The notes below the pieces were generated by a model that worked only from the letters and a program-made list of their open reading frames with translations, was not told where the DNA came from and made no database searches. The position numbers were made by a program, and so were the translations under genes. A stretch of DNA of 64,000 nucleotides from Pseudomonas sp. N3-W (GTDB lineage: Bacteria > Pseudomonadota > Gammaproteobacteria > Pseudomonadales > Pseudomonadaceae): positions 1,484,001-1,548,000 of the forward strand of contig NZ_CP103965.1 of assembly GCF_024970185.1 (NCBI RefSeq). The letters run 5' to 3'. Below are positions 1 through 9,311 of this stretch, piece by piece (position 1 is the first letter of the stretch; each line of letters opens with the position of its first letter).

Positions 1-28
1 GACCCTTGAAGGATTCAGGCCGCGGCGG

Positions 29-229
29 TCAAGGCTCTTCGGCTTTGAGTTCCTTTTCCATCTTCTGCAGTTCCTGGGTGAAGGCCTGGTCCTGAACGGT
101 GGCGCGTTTACGCCAGGGCTTGCGTTCCGGTTCGGGCTGAGCGGCGTAGGTGGTGACTTCCCCGCCGTAAACTTCCTTGTAACGTTGTTCCTGGCGCTCA
201 AGTTCCGCGCGCAGTTCGTCTTTCGTCAC
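29..229 (-). CDS. Small conserved-type hypothetical protein
   Basis: A charged 66-residue protein with no signal peptide or membrane segment. The N-terminal half ([21 protein letters not shown]) looks like a helix, the middle is Pro/Arg-rich (PERKPWRKR), and the end is acidic-basic ([14 protein letters not shown]). I chose the GTG at 229 because the frame upstream of it (to an ATG at 346) encodes low-quality, unstructured sequence. No function is recognised. It is separated from pcaR by a long non-coding stretch and is not part of the pca operon. Confidence 0.6.
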   Translation of the reverse strand: MTKDELRAELERQEQRYKEVYGGEVTTYAAQPEPERKPWRKRATVQDQAFTQELQKMEKELKAEEP

Positions 230-774
230 AGTGCTACCTGTTTGAGTTGAGATAAATTCTGGTGAAACGCGCTGCATCGAGTTTATTGACCGCACTCGTC
301 GAAAGGACAATACCTGGCAGGCATTGGCCTTTGAATGATTGGGCAATCAACACTTCCATGTTGCAGGCGGCCACGGCACCAGAGAAAACAGCTGACGCAG
401 CATCAGGTTCTTGTTCCAGCAAGCGCGTTGGCAAGGCATTTGAGATGAGCGCCGGGCGCTGGCTGCTGACAATGGCGATGGAACATCGCATTGCCGGGTA
501 GCGCGTTCGGCAAGTAAGAAACCGACACGTCGCTGAGATGTATTATAGCGGCCGATCCGAAGAACACTATCACTGAGGAGTTAAAAGTGCTGCTGCGTGT
601 GTGATGTTTTTGTTACCCGCAACTTTTTAACGGTCGTTAACCCATGTTTGGACGGCACGGTGCAGTGTTTTGTTTCTGGCGCCATTAAGTCGAACAAGTT
701 ATTGCTGCTACTTCTCAGTTGAAGGTTGCTGCAAGCACCGATGCGTCATTGAGCCTGGCCCAGGGTGAGCGATT
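230..774. other. Intergenic stretch without recognised gene
   Basis: About 545 bases between the small hypothetical gene and the pcaR operator. Short open frames exist on both strands but none has a ribosome binding site with a plausible protein. The part from about 530 to 700 is AT-richer than its surroundings and may hold promoters for either flank. I see no RNA gene. Confidence 0.5.
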
Positions 775-804
775 GCGATTATCGGTCTGTGGTTCGATAA
801 TCGC
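775..804. promoter_or_regulatory. Candidate PcaR operator upstream of pcaR
   Basis: Two perfect 10-bp arms, GCGATTATCG (775-784) and CGATAATCGC (795-804), lie 84 bp before the pcaR start. The TTCGATAA core recurs in front of pcaK and pcaI. PcaR of P. putida is known to bind a GTTCGATAATCGCAC-like site, so autoregulation is the natural reading. Here the half-sites point away from each other, unlike the two other sites. Confidence 0.7.
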
Positions 805-887
805 CCAATCTTGATGCGCCCCGGCTTGTACAGGAGCGTGCGAGCCGCTTGTAATAGCCGTTGATCCGTCTAGGAAAAGGACCTGAT

Positions 888-1730
888 ATGAACGATCAAA
901 TGCGCAACTCCTTCGCCTCAGTGGCGCCACCGATCGTTGCGTCACCGGCCAAACGGATTCAGGCCCTGACCGGCGACCCGGATTTCATGACGTCCCTGGC
1001 CCGTGGCCTGGCAGTGGTGCAAGCGTTCCAGGAACGCAAACGGCACCTGACCATCGCCCAGATCAGCCATCGCACGGAAATTCCCCGCGCGGCTGTGCGC
1101 CGTTGCCTGCACACCCTGATCAAGCTCGGCTACGCCACCACCGACGGGCGCACGTATTCGCTGCTGCCCAAAGTCCTGACGCTGGGCCATGCCTACCTGT
1201 CGTCCACGCCACTGGCGGTGTCGGCCCAGCCGTATCTGGACCGCATGAGTGAGCAACTGCATGAAGCCTGCAACATGGCCACGCTGGAAGGCGATGACAT
1301 CCTTTATATAGCCCGCTCGGCCACCACCCAGCGGCTGATCTCGGTTGATCTGTCGGTCGGTGGGCGACTGCCGGCCTATTGCACCTCAATGGGCCGGATT
1401 CTGCTGGCGGCGCTGGATGACACCTCTTTGCGCGAGTACCTCGACCACGCGGAGTTTCAAGCCAAGACCAGCCGTACGTTGCACACCCCCGAAACGTTGC
1501 TTGAATGCCTGCAAGAGGTACGGCAGCAAGGCTGGTGCATCGTTGATCAGGAGTTGGAGCAGGGCCTGCGGTCGATTGCCGTTCCGGTGTATGACGCTTC
1601 CGGGCAAGTGGTGGCGGCACTCAATGTCAGCACCCATGCTGGGCGCGTCAGCCGCAGCGAACTTGAGCAGCGTTTCCTGCCCGGGCTGCTGAGCGCCAGT
1701 CGCGACCTCAGCGCGCAGTTGTTCGCCTGA
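888..1730 (+). CDS. pcaR: IclR-family regulator PcaR of protocatechuate catabolism
   Basis: A 280-residue IclR-type regulator. An N-terminal winged HTH (about residues 30-90, with LTIAQISHRTEIPRAAVRRC as recognition region) precedes the effector domain with the family patterns SVGGRLPAYCTSMGRILLA and STHAGRVS. PcaR activates the pca genes with beta-ketoadipate as inducer in P. putida. I chose ATG 888, preceded by AGGAAAAGG, over an in-frame start at 861. Its position ahead of pcaK and the shared operator motif support the assignment. Other close IclR paralogues (PobR, CatR-like) are less likely given the pca context. Confidence 0.93.
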   Translation: MNDQMRNSFASVAPPIVASPAKRIQALTGDPDFMTSLARGLAVVQAFQERKRHLTIAQISHRTEIPRAAVRRCLHTLIKLGYATTDGRTYSLLPKVLTLGHAYLSSTPLAVSAQPYLDRMSEQLHEACNMATLEGDDILYIARSATTQRLISVDLSVGGRLPAYCTSMGRILLAALDDTSLREYLDHAEFQAKTSRTLHTPETLLECLQEVRQQGWCIVDQELEQGLRSIAVPVYDASGQVVAALNVSTHAGRVSRSELEQRFLPGLLSASRDLSAQLFA

Positions 1731-1742
1731 TCGATACGTAAA

Positions 1743-1844
1743 TGTGGCGAGGGAGCTTGCTCCCGCTGGACGGTGCAGCAGGCCCGGTTTTCTGGGGAAC
1801 AGGGGACGCTGCGCGACCCAGCGGGAGCAAGCTCCCTCGCCACA
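1743..1844. repeat. REP pair (inverted, BIME-type) after pcaR
   Basis: Two REP copies face each other: TGTGGCGAGGGAGCTTGCTC at 1743 and GGGAGCAAGCTCCCTCGCCA ending near 1842, with a short spacer. Each copy forms its own hairpin and the two can pair over the whole element. It sits between the pcaR stop and the pcaK promoter and may stop or stabilise the pcaR transcript. Confidence 0.85.
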
Positions 1845-1869
1845 GGTCTAGCTGTGTGCATTGAAGACG

Positions 1870-1901
1870 TTCGATAAACGCACACAGTTGCGTTTGTCGA
1901 A
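1870..1901. promoter_or_regulatory. Candidate PcaR operator of pcaK
   Basis: Half-sites TTCGATAA (1870-1877) and TTGTCGAA (1894-1901) form an inverted pair 24 bp centre to centre; the longer arms TCGATAAACGCA and TGCGTTTGTCGA differ at one position. The spacing is identical to that of the pcaI site. Confidence 0.7.
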
Positions 1902-1980
1902 TTGACGCACTTTCCCCCGGCTTATTAATGTCGCGCCAGCGTCATCCGGCGCTCTCCGACTGCGTTCTTGCGTGGAATAT

Positions 1981-1988
1981 AAAAATAA
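1981..1988 (+). promoter_or_regulatory. Candidate Hfq/Crc CA motif at the pcaK start
   Basis: AAAAATAA overlaps the first base of the pcaK ATG and fits the AANAANAA pattern bound by Hfq/Crc in Pseudomonas catabolite repression. No clear Shine-Dalgarno lies in front of pcaK. The identical context occurs at pcaT. Confidence 0.5.
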
Positions 1989-3334
1989 TGAACCAGCCTC
2001 AGTCTGCTGTAGGGAACTGCCTTGATGTGCAGTCCTTTATCAATGCCCAACCCATCTCACGCTACCAGTGGCGAGTGGTGATCCTGTGTTTCCTGATTGT
2101 CTTTCTCGACGGCCTCGACACCGCTGCCATGGGTTTTATCGCCCCGGCGCTGTCCCAGGATTGGGGCATCGACCGCGCCAGCCTCGGCCCGGTGATGAGC
2201 GCCGCGCTGATCGGCATGGTCTTCGGCGCACTCGGCTCCGGCCCGCTGGCTGACCGCTTCGGGCGAAAAGTCGTACTGGTCGGGGCGGTGCTGTTGTTCG
2301 GTGCCTTCAGCCTGGCTTCGGCCTACAGCAGCAACGTCGAACAGCTGCTGGTACTGCGCTTCCTCACCGGTCTGGGCCTGGGCGCCGGCATGCCCAACGC
2401 CACCACGCTGCTATCGGAATACACCCCGGAGCGCAAGAAGTCGCTGCTGGTGACCAGCATGTTCTGTGGCTTCAACCTGGGCATGGCCGGTGGCGGGTTT
2501 ATCTCGGCCAAGCTGATCCCGGCATTCGGCTGGCACAGCCTGCTGATGATCGGCGGGATCCTGCCGCTGATACTTGCGGTGGTGTTGCTGTTCTGGCTGC
2601 CGGAATCGGCGCGCTACCTTGTCGTGCGGAACCGTGGCACCGACAAAGTGCGCAAGGCCCTGGCGCCCATTGACCCGGCAGTGGTGGCGCAGGCATCGAG
2701 CTTCAGTGTGCCGGAACAGAAGACCGTCAAGGCCCGCAACGTCTTCGCCGTGATTTTCTCCGGCACCTACAGCACCGGCACGCTGCTGCTGTGGCTGACC
2801 TATTTCATGGGGCTGGTGATCGTTTACCTGTTGACCAGCTGGCTGCCGACCCTGATGCGCGACAGCGGAGCGAGCATGGAGCAGGCGGCGTTCATCGGCG
2901 CGTTGTTCCAGTTCGGCGGGGTATTGAGCGCGGTCGGTGTGGGCTGGGCCATGGACCGCTTCAATCCGCACAAGGTGATCGGTATTTTCTACCTGTTGGC
3001 GGGAGTGTTTGCCTACGCCGTCGGGCAGAGCCTGGGCAACATCACGTTGCTGGCGACCCTGGTGCTGGTGGCAGGGATGTGCGTCAACGGTGCGCAATCG
3101 GCGATGCCGTCGCTGGCGGCAAGGTTTTATCCGACACAAGGGCGGGCGACGGGCGTGTCGTGGATGCTCGGGATTGGCCGCTTCGGCGCGATTCTCGGGG
3201 CCTGGATGGGGGCAACGTTGCTGGGGCTTGGCTGGAATTTCGAGCAGGTGCTGACGGCGCTGGTGATCCCGGCGGCGCTGGCGACAACGGCGGTGGTGAT
3301 CAAGGGCATGGTCAGTCATGCGGATGCGACCTGA
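1988..3334 (+). CDS. pcaK: MFS transporter PcaK (4-hydroxybenzoate/protocatechuate)
   Basis: A 448-residue, 12-helix inner-membrane symporter of the aromatic acid:H+ symporter family. Visible family marks are FLDGLDTAAMGFIAPAL in the first helix and the loop motif GPLADRFGRK around residue 85-93, with the second signature (WAMDRF) after helix 8. PcaK imports 4-hydroxybenzoate and protocatechuate and contributes to chemotaxis in P. putida. ATG 1988 gives the usual family length; an upstream in-frame ATG at 1928 would add 20 poorly plausible residues and overlap the region next to the operator. Preceded by a PcaR site. Confidence 0.9.
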   Translation: MNQPQSAVGNCLDVQSFINAQPISRYQWRVVILCFLIVFLDGLDTAAMGFIAPALSQDWGIDRASLGPVMSAALIGMVFGALGSGPLADRFGRKVVLVGAVLLFGAFSLASAYSSNVEQLLVLRFLTGLGLGAGMPNATTLLSEYTPERKKSLLVTSMFCGFNLGMAGGGFISAKLIPAFGWHSLLMIGGILPLILAVVLLFWLPESARYLVVRNRGTDKVRKALAPIDPAVVAQASSFSVPEQKTVKARNVFAVIFSGTYSTGTLLLWLTYFMGLVIVYLLTSWLPTLMRDSGASMEQAAFIGALFQFGGVLSAVGVGWAMDRFNPHKVIGIFYLLAGVFAYAVGQSLGNITLLATLVLVAGMCVNGAQSAMPSLAARFYPTQGRATGVSWMLGIGRFGAILGAWMGATLLGLGWNFEQVLTALVIPAALATTAVVIKGMVSHADAT

Positions 3335-3367
3335 GGGACTGATCCAATATTTTTGCTGCATCTGATG

Positions 3368-3423
3368 GCCTCTTCGCGAGCAGGGAGAAGCGACCAACTG
3401 TGGAAGCGAGCTTGCTCGCGAAG
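3368..3423. repeat. Degenerate REP pair after pcaK
   Basis: Partial REP arms (CCTCTTCGCGAGCAGG and GCGAGCTTGCTCGCGAAG) face each other over a short spacer. The first arm lacks part of its palindrome. It lies just before the pcaI operator. Confidence 0.65.
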
Positions 3424-3458
3424 CTTTTGATCTGGATCGATAGGAAGACAACAATCTG

Positions 3459-3490
3459 TTCGATAACCGAACACTCACTCGATTATCGGA
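3459..3490. promoter_or_regulatory. Candidate PcaR operator of pcaIJ
   Basis: TTCGATAACCGA (3459-3470) faces TCGATTATCGGA (3479-3490); the TTCGATAA/TTATCGGA cores are 24 bp apart centre to centre, as at pcaK. PcaR activation of pcaIJ is well established in P. putida, which supports the reading. Confidence 0.75.
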
Positions 3491-3589
3491 TTGTTTGGCT
3501 TTTTCCCCAGGCTTAATCTTCAGTGACTCCGGCGCAGTCCAGGCGCCCCTTCTTCCACTGTCGGTTCATCTCAAACGGGAGCCTGCTCC

Positions 3590-4447
3590 ATGGCTGAAAT
3601 CCTTTCGCTGCATGACGCGGTGAAGCAGTTCGTCAACGACGGCGACACCGTCGCGCTCGAAGGCTTCACCCACCTGATTCCGACGGCGGCGGGTCATGAA
3701 ATCATTCGTCAGGGCAAGAAAGACCTGACCTTGGTACGGATGACACCTGACCTGATCTACGACCAGTTGATCGGTGCCGGTTGTGCTCGCAAGCTGATTT
3801 TTTCCTGGGGCGGCAATCCCGGTGTTGGCTCTCTGCATCGCCTGCGCGACGCGGTCGAGAAGCACTGGCCCCATGCCCTGGAAATCGAAGAACACAGCCA
3901 CGCCGACCTGGCCAACGCCTACGTCGCCGGTGCTTCCGGCCTGCCGTTCGCGGTGCTGCGTGCCTACGCCGGCTCCGACCTGCCGAAGGTCAATCCGCTG
4001 ATCAAGACCGTGACGTGCCCCTTCACCGGCGAAGTGCTGGCCGCTGTACCCTCGGTGCGTCCGGACATCACTGTGATCCATGCGCAGAAAGCCGATCGCA
4101 AGGGCAATGTGCTGCTGTGGGGCATTCTTGGCGTGCAGAAAGAAGCCGCGTTGGCGGCCAAGCGCTGCATCGTCACCGTCGAAGAAATCGTCGACGACCT
4201 CAATGCTCCGATGAATGCCTGCGTGCTGCCGACCTGGGCCCTGAGCGCGGTGTGCCATGTGCCCGGCGGCGCGCATCCGTCCTACGCTCACGGCTACACC
4301 GAACGCGACAACCGTTTCTATCAGGCCTGGGATCCGATTGCCCGTGATCGCGAGACATTCACCGCGTGGATCAACGAGTACATCCACGGCTGCGCTGACT
4401 TCAGCGAGTTCCAGGCCAAGCTGGCCGCTGCTTCGGAGACCAGGTAA
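3590..4447 (+). CDS. pcaI: 3-oxoadipate CoA-transferase, subunit A
   Basis: A 285-residue alpha subunit of the class I CoA-transferase that moves CoA from succinyl-CoA to 3-oxoadipate. The N-terminal GDTVALEGFTHLIPTAAGHE region matches the CoA-binding start of this family, and LIFSWGGNPGVGSLHRLRDAVE the glycine-rich loop. ATG 3590 follows a GGGAG element. The stop codon overlaps the pcaJ start by one base (TAATG), so the two subunits are translationally coupled. The close homologue for glutaconate or other acids (GctA) is excluded mainly by context. Confidence 0.92.
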   Translation: MAEILSLHDAVKQFVNDGDTVALEGFTHLIPTAAGHEIIRQGKKDLTLVRMTPDLIYDQLIGAGCARKLIFSWGGNPGVGSLHRLRDAVEKHWPHALEIEEHSHADLANAYVAGASGLPFAVLRAYAGSDLPKVNPLIKTVTCPFTGEVLAAVPSVRPDITVIHAQKADRKGNVLLWGILGVQKEAALAAKRCIVTVEEIVDDLNAPMNACVLPTWALSAVCHVPGGAHPSYAHGYTERDNRFYQAWDPIARDRETFTAWINEYIHGCADFSEFQAKLAAASETR

Positions 4448-5226
4448 TGACTTACACCACCAACGAAATGATGACCGTGGCCGCCGCCCGCCGTTTGAAA
4501 AACGGCTCGGTGTGTTTTGTCGGCATTGGCTTGCCCTCCAAAGCGGCCAACCTGGCGCGACTGACGTCTTCGCCGGACGTGGTGCTGATCTACGAATCGG
4601 GCCCGATTGGCGCCAAGCCGAGCGTACTGCCGTTGTCGATTGGTGATGGCGAGCTGGCGGAAACCGCTGACACCGTCGTGCCGACCGGTGAGATTTTTCG
4701 CTACTGGTTGCAGGGTGGACGCATCGACGTCGGTTTTCTCGGCGCGGCGCAGGTCGACCGCTTCGGCAACATCAACACCACGGTGGTCGGCGATTACCAT
4801 CAGCCGAAAGTCCGCCTGCCCGGTGCCGGTGGCGCGCCGGAGATTGCCGGTTCGGCCAAGAGCGTGTTGATCATCCTTAAACAGTCGGCGCGTTCGTTTG
4901 TGGAAAAACTCGATTTCATCACCTCGGTCGGCCACGGCGAGGGCGGTGATTCGCGCAAACGTCTGGGGCTGCCGGGCGCCGGTCCGGTCGGCATCATCAC
5001 CGACCTGTGCATCATGGAGCCGGAAGCCGGCAGCCACGAATTTGTGGTCACCGCGCTGCATCCGGGCGTGACCCGCGAGCAAGTGATCGCGGCGACGGGG
5101 TGGACGGTCCGTTTTGCAGACACGGTTGAAAACACGGCCACGCCCACCGATATCGAACTGACCGCGCTGCGCGATCTCGAAGCGCGCACCGCCGCCGCCC
5201 ACGGCCAAGCACCGGGAGAAGCCTGA
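4447..5226 (+). CDS. pcaJ: 3-oxoadipate CoA-transferase, subunit B
   Basis: A 259-residue beta subunit. It holds the catalytic glutamate pattern of class I CoA-transferases ([21 protein letters not shown], Glu near residue 51), which forms the CoA-thioester intermediate. Partner of PcaI. It overlaps pcaI at its start and pcaF at its end (TGATG), indicating one transcript for pcaIJF. Confidence 0.92.
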   Translation: MTYTTNEMMTVAAARRLKNGSVCFVGIGLPSKAANLARLTSSPDVVLIYESGPIGAKPSVLPLSIGDGELAETADTVVPTGEIFRYWLQGGRIDVGFLGAAQVDRFGNINTTVVGDYHQPKVRLPGAGGAPEIAGSAKSVLIILKQSARSFVEKLDFITSVGHGEGGDSRKRLGLPGAGPVGIITDLCIMEPEAGSHEFVVTALHPGVTREQVIAATGWTVRFADTVENTATPTDIELTALRDLEARTAAAHGQAPGEA

Positions 5227-6428
5227 TGCGCGATGTTTATATCTGCGACGCGATCCGTACGCCCATCGGCCGCTTTGGCGGCGGACTGTCGACTGTGCGT
5301 GCCGACGATCTGGCCGCCGTGCCGATCAGGGCGCTGATGGAACGCAATCCATCGGTGGACTGGAGCGCGGTGGATGAGGTGTTCCTCGGCTGCGCCAACC
5401 AGGCCGGCGAAGACAACCGCAACGTGGCGCGCATGGCCTTGCTGCTGGCGGGCCTGCCGCAAACCATTCCCGGCGTCACCCTCAATCGCCTCTGCGCGTC
5501 GGGCATGGATGCCATCGGCACCGCGTTTCGCGCCATCGCCAGTGGCGAGATGGAGCTGGCGATTGCCGGCGGCGTCGAGTCGATGTCTCGCGCACCGTTC
5601 GTGATGGGCAAGGCCGACGCGGCTTTTTCGCGCAGCATGAAACTGGAAGACACCACCATCGGCTGGCGCTTTATCAACCCGTTGATGAAAGTGCAGTATG
5701 GCGTCGATGCGATGCCGCAGACCGCCGACAACGTCGCCGACGACTACGGGGTATCGCGCGCCGATCAGGACGCCTTCGCCCTGCGCAGTCAGCAGCGCAC
5801 GGCTGCCGCGCAAGCCGCAGGATTTTTCGCCGAGGAAATTGTTGAGGTGCGCATTGCCCACAAGAAAGGCGAAAGCGTCGTCTGCCAGGATGAACATCCT
5901 CGCGCCGATACCACACTGGAAACCCTGGCCAGATTGAAGCCGGTCAATGGGCCCGACAAGACCGTCACTGCCGGCAACGCTTCCGGTGTGAACGACGGCG
6001 CGGCGGCGCTGATCCTGGCATCCGCCGAAGCGGTGAAGAAACACGGCTTGACCGCCCGCGCCCGGGTACTCGGCATGGCCAGCGCTGGCGTCGCGCCACG
6101 GCTCATGGGCATCGGCCCGGTGCCGGCGGTGCGCAAACTCATCGAGCGTCTTGGTATGGCGATCAGCGATTTCGACGTGATTGAACTCAATGAAGCCTTT
6201 GCCAGCCAGGGCCTGGCGGTGCTGCGTGAGCTGGGGTTGGCGGACGATGCACCGCAGGTCAACCCGAACGGTGGCGCCATTGCCTTGGGCCATCCGTTGG
6301 GCATGAGCGGTGCGCGTCTGGTGCTGACCGCGTTGCATCAGCTGGAAAAGACGGGCGGCAAAAAAGCGCTGGCGACCCTGTGTGTCGGTGTCGGCCAGGG
6401 CCTGGCGTTGGCCATCGAGCGCGTCTGA
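5226..6428 (+). CDS. pcaF: 3-oxoadipyl-CoA thiolase
   Basis: A 400-residue thiolase that splits beta-ketoadipyl-CoA into acetyl-CoA and succinyl-CoA, the final step of the pathway. The nucleophilic Cys90 lies in [11 protein letters not shown], the active-site His near 356 in [16 protein letters not shown], and the second Cys near 386 in [11 protein letters not shown]. The N-terminus ([18 protein letters not shown]) is typical of the beta-ketoadipyl subgroup. Start overlaps the pcaJ stop. Confidence 0.95.
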   Translation: MRDVYICDAIRTPIGRFGGGLSTVRADDLAAVPIRALMERNPSVDWSAVDEVFLGCANQAGEDNRNVARMALLLAGLPQTIPGVTLNRLCASGMDAIGTAFRAIASGEMELAIAGGVESMSRAPFVMGKADAAFSRSMKLEDTTIGWRFINPLMKVQYGVDAMPQTADNVADDYGVSRADQDAFALRSQQRTAAAQAAGFFAEEIVEVRIAHKKGESVVCQDEHPRADTTLETLARLKPVNGPDKTVTAGNASGVNDGAAALILASAEAVKKHGLTARARVLGMASAGVAPRLMGIGPVPAVRKLIERLGMAISDFDVIELNEAFASQGLAVLRELGLADDAPQVNPNGGAIALGHPLGMSGARLVLTALHQLEKTGGKKALATLCVGVGQGLALAIERV

Positions 6429-6467
6429 CACAGACCGCGACGACTAACAAGAACTGAGGAACGATTC

Positions 6468-7172
6468 ATGACTGACAAGCCTGGTTACCGCCGCCCGCAG
6501 GCGGGGACCCAGCCGGAGTATCTGCACCCGGCCTATCAATCCACCCACCGTCGCTCGCCGTCGAAGCCGTTGGTGTTCCTGCCCCATTCGCTGTCGGAAA
6601 TTACCGGCCCGACCATCGGCGCCGAGCACGTCAACGAGAAAGACAATGACCTGACCGCCCAGCACCCGGGCGAGCCGCAGGGCGAGCGCATCATTATTCA
6701 TGGTCGGGTGCTGGACGAGGACGGTCTGCCCGTGCCGGGCATTCTGGTGGAAATCTGGCAGGCCAACGCCGCCGGCCGCTACCACCATCATCGCGACACC
6801 CACGACGCACCGCTGGATCCGAACTTCACCGGCACCGGCCGCACCGTGACCGACGCCGATGGCAACTATCAGTTCCAGACCATCAAGCCCGGCGCTTATC
6901 CTTGGGGCAATCACCACAATGCCTGGCGCCCGGCGCACATCCATTTCTCGTTGTTCGGCCCGAGCATCCTGACGCGGCTGGTCACGCAAATGTATTTTCC
7001 CGGTGATCCGTTGCTGGCCTACGACCCGATCTACAACTGCGTACCGGATACCCGCGCCAAAGAGCGTTTGATCGCCACGTTCGATCTGGAAAAAACCATT
7101 CCTTCCTACGCCCTCGGTTACCGTTGGGACATCGTCTTGCGCGGCCGCGAAGCCACGCCGATGGAGAAATAA
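6468..7172 (+). CDS. pcaH: Protocatechuate 3,4-dioxygenase, beta chain
   Basis: A 234-residue iron-binding subunit of the intradiol dioxygenase that opens protocatechuate to 3-carboxy-cis,cis-muconate. The four ferric ligands are visible as Tyr105, Tyr144, His157 and His159 (GRYHHH, GAYPWG, WRPAHIHFS); their spacing of 39, 13 and 2 matches that of Tyr408, Tyr447, His460 and His462 of the P. putida enzyme. AGGA lies eight bases before the ATG. pcaG follows after one base. In P. putida KT2440 pcaHG lies away from the other pca genes; here it sits between pcaF and pcaT. Confidence 0.96.
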   Translation: MTDKPGYRRPQAGTQPEYLHPAYQSTHRRSPSKPLVFLPHSLSEITGPTIGAEHVNEKDNDLTAQHPGEPQGERIIIHGRVLDEDGLPVPGILVEIWQANAAGRYHHHRDTHDAPLDPNFTGTGRTVTDADGNYQFQTIKPGAYPWGNHHNAWRPAHIHFSLFGPSILTRLVTQMYFPGDPLLAYDPIYNCVPDTRAKERLIATFDLEKTIPSYALGYRWDIVLRGREATPMEK

Positions 7173-7173
7173 G

Positions 7174-7740
7174 ATGACGCTGAACGCGACCACGTCCCAC
7201 ACCGTCGGGCCGTATTACCACATCGGTCTGACCTGGCTGAACCGCGAAGACCTGACTGTCGAGCAGACGCTGGGCGAGCGCGTGGCAATCACCGGGCAGG
7301 TCATCGATGGCAATGGCGACTTCGTCAACGACGCGATGCTTGAAGTCTGGCAGGCCAACGCCGTCGGCAAGTACGACCACCCTGAAGATGATCAGGCCAA
7401 GGCGCTGGACCCGAATTTCCGGGGCTTTGGCCGGGTGCCGGTGGATGCGCAAGGGCGCTTTCGTTTCACCACGATCAAACCGGGCACGGTAGAAGGTTTG
7501 CAGGGCACGACCCAGGCACCGCACCTGGTGGTGCTGGTGTTTGCGCGCGGGTTGGTGAAGCACTTGCTGACGCGGATCTACTTTGATGGCGAGCCGGCGA
7601 ACGTCTCGGACCCGCTGCTCGAATGTGTCCCGGCGGAGCGGCGCGCTACCTTGCTGGCGAAGACGGATGCGTCGGGTGCTTATCAGTGGAATGTGATTTT
7701 GCAGGGGACCGATGCGGAGACGGTGTTCTTTGATTATTGA
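7174..7740 (+). CDS. pcaG: Protocatechuate 3,4-dioxygenase, alpha chain
   Basis: A 188-residue structural subunit that pairs with PcaH and closes the active site. It has the shared intradiol fold (LEVWQANAVGKYDHPEDDQ, FRFTTIKPGTVEG) and the alpha-chain pattern QAPHLVVLVFARGLVKHLLTRIYF, but not the Tyr/His iron ligands, as expected for alpha. The start lies directly after the pcaH stop. A REP pair follows the stop and probably ends or trims the transcript. Confidence 0.95.
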   Translation: MTLNATTSHTVGPYYHIGLTWLNREDLTVEQTLGERVAITGQVIDGNGDFVNDAMLEVWQANAVGKYDHPEDDQAKALDPNFRGFGRVPVDAQGRFRFTTIKPGTVEGLQGTTQAPHLVVLVFARGLVKHLLTRIYFDGEPANVSDPLLECVPAERRATLLAKTDASGAYQWNVILQGTDAETVFFDY

Positions 7741-7754
7741 GTGGCCGTTTGCTC

Positions 7755-7888
7755 TTGTGGCGAGGGAGCTTGCTCCCGCTCGGCTGCGCAGCAGTCGTAA
7801 ACCGGGCGGATACGGTTTGCCCGGTACAGCGTGACATCAGTTTTTGCGCTTGCTTCGCAAGCCAGCGGGAGCAAGCTCCCTCGCCACA
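7755..7888. repeat. REP pair after pcaG
   Basis: TTGTGGCGAGGGAGCTTGCT (from 7755) and GAGCAAGCTCCCTCGCCACA (ending 7888) face each other around an approximately 85-base spacer. This is the same CGAGGGAGCTTGCTCC class as the element after pcaR. It separates pcaG from pcaT and likely divides the cluster into two transcript segments. Confidence 0.85.
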
Positions 7889-7963
7889 GAGGCCGTGCTG
7901 CTTTGTTATGTGGAACGGGGCTGTTGCAAAGTATGTCTAGACTCTCACTGTCCCCAAAGAGTG

Positions 7964-7971
7964 AAAAATAA
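7964..7971 (+). promoter_or_regulatory. Candidate Hfq/Crc CA motif at the pcaT start
   Basis: AAAAATAA overlaps the A of the pcaT ATG, giving AAAAATAATG exactly as at pcaK. It fits the AANAANAA pattern of Hfq/Crc targets. Only a weak AAAGAG could serve as Shine-Dalgarno. Confidence 0.5.
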
Positions 7972-9266
7972 TGACAACCAACACAACTCACTACACCGGT
8001 GAAGAGCGCAGCAAAAGGATCTTTGCGATAGTCGGCGCCTCGTCCGGCAATCTGGTCGAATGGTTCGACTTTTATGTGTATGCCTTCTGCGCCATCTATT
8101 TCGCGCCAGCGTTTTTTCCATCCGACAACCCCACGGTGCAACTGGTAAACACCGCCGGTGTGTTCGCTGCCGGGTTCCTGATGCGGCCCATCGGTGGCTG
8201 GATTTTCGGTCGCGTGGCGGACAAGCACGGGCGCAAGAATTCGATGATGATTTCGGTGCTGATGATGTGCTTCGGCTCGTTGCTCATCGCCTGTTTGCCA
8301 ACCTACAAGGAGATCGGCGTGTGGGCGCCGTTGCTGCTGTTGTTCGCCCGTTTGCTGCAGGGTTTGTCGGTGGGTGGCGAGTACGGCACCACTGCCACCT
8401 ACATGAGTGAAATCGCCCTCAAGGGTCAACGCGGTTTCTTCGCTTCGTTCCAGTACGTGACGCTGATCGGCGGGCAACTGCTGGCGGTGCTGCTGGTGGT
8501 GATCCTGCAACAATTTCTCTCTGAAGACGACTTGCGTGCCTACGGCTGGCGCATCCCGTTCGCGGTCGGCGCGCTGGCGGCGCTGATCTCGTTGTTCCTG
8601 CGTCGCACGCTCAAGGAAACCACCAGCAAGGAAATGCGCGAAGACAAGGACGCCGGGAGCATCCGTGCGCTGTTTCGCGATCACAAGGCGGCGTTCATCA
8701 CCGTGCTCGGCTATACCGCTGGCGGCTCGCTGATTTTCTACACCTTCACCACCTACATGCAGAAATACCTGGTGAACACCGCCGGCATGCACGCCAAGAC
8801 CGCGAGCTACATCATGACCGGCGCGCTGTTCCTTTATATGTGCATGCAGCCGCTGTTCGGCATGCTCGCCGACAAGATTGGCCGACGTAATTCGATGCTG
8901 TGGTTCGGCGCCCTCGGGACGCTGTTCACCGTGCCGATTCTGCTGACGTTGAAAAGCATCAGCAGCCCGTTCCTGGCCTTCGTGCTGATCACCGTGGCGC
9001 TGGCAATCGTCAGTTTCTACACCTCGATCAGCGGCCTGGTAAAAGCCGAGATGTTCCCGCCGCAAGTGCGCGCACTGGGCGTTGGCCTGGCGTACGCGGT
9101 GGCGAATGCGATCTTCGGCGGCTCGGCGGAATACGTGGCCCTGAGCCTGAAATCGGTGGGTATGGAAAACTCCTTCTACTGGTACGTCACGGTGATGATG
9201 GCGGTGGCGTTCCTGTTCAGTCTGCGCCTGCCCAAAGAGGCGGCGTATCTGCATCACGACCTTTGA
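7971..9266 (+). CDS. pcaT: MFS dicarboxylate transporter PcaT (beta-ketoadipate uptake)
   Basis: A 431-residue inner-membrane transporter of the metabolite:H+ symporter branch of MFS (relatives of KgtP and ShiA). The marks are [20 protein letters not shown] in helix 1 and [19 protein letters not shown] in the helix 2-3 loop. P. putida PcaT carries beta-ketoadipate, and the position between pcaG and pcaB matches the pcaTBDC order there. A general alpha-ketoglutarate permease is the alternative on sequence alone. Confidence 0.85.
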   Translation: MTTNTTHYTGEERSKRIFAIVGASSGNLVEWFDFYVYAFCAIYFAPAFFPSDNPTVQLVNTAGVFAAGFLMRPIGGWIFGRVADKHGRKNSMMISVLMMCFGSLLIACLPTYKEIGVWAPLLLLFARLLQGLSVGGEYGTTATYMSEIALKGQRGFFASFQYVTLIGGQLLAVLLVVILQQFLSEDDLRAYGWRIPFAVGALAALISLFLRRTLKETTSKEMREDKDAGSIRALFRDHKAAFITVLGYTAGGSLIFYTFTTYMQKYLVNTAGMHAKTASYIMTGALFLYMCMQPLFGMLADKIGRRNSMLWFGALGTLFTVPILLTLKSISSPFLAFVLITVALAIVSFYTSISGLVKAEMFPPQVRALGVGLAYAVANAIFGGSAEYVALSLKSVGMENSFYWYVTVMMAVAFLFSLRLPKEAAYLHHDL

Positions 9267-9311
9267 TCTCAACGCGTGGGCCTGGGTGGCCCACGCTGCC
9301 AAGGACTGTTT

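Noticed and set aside
2411..3478. A 355-residue minus-strand frame across pcaK
   Set aside because: Same class of antisense shadow frame, rich in Arg and His, without ribosome site.
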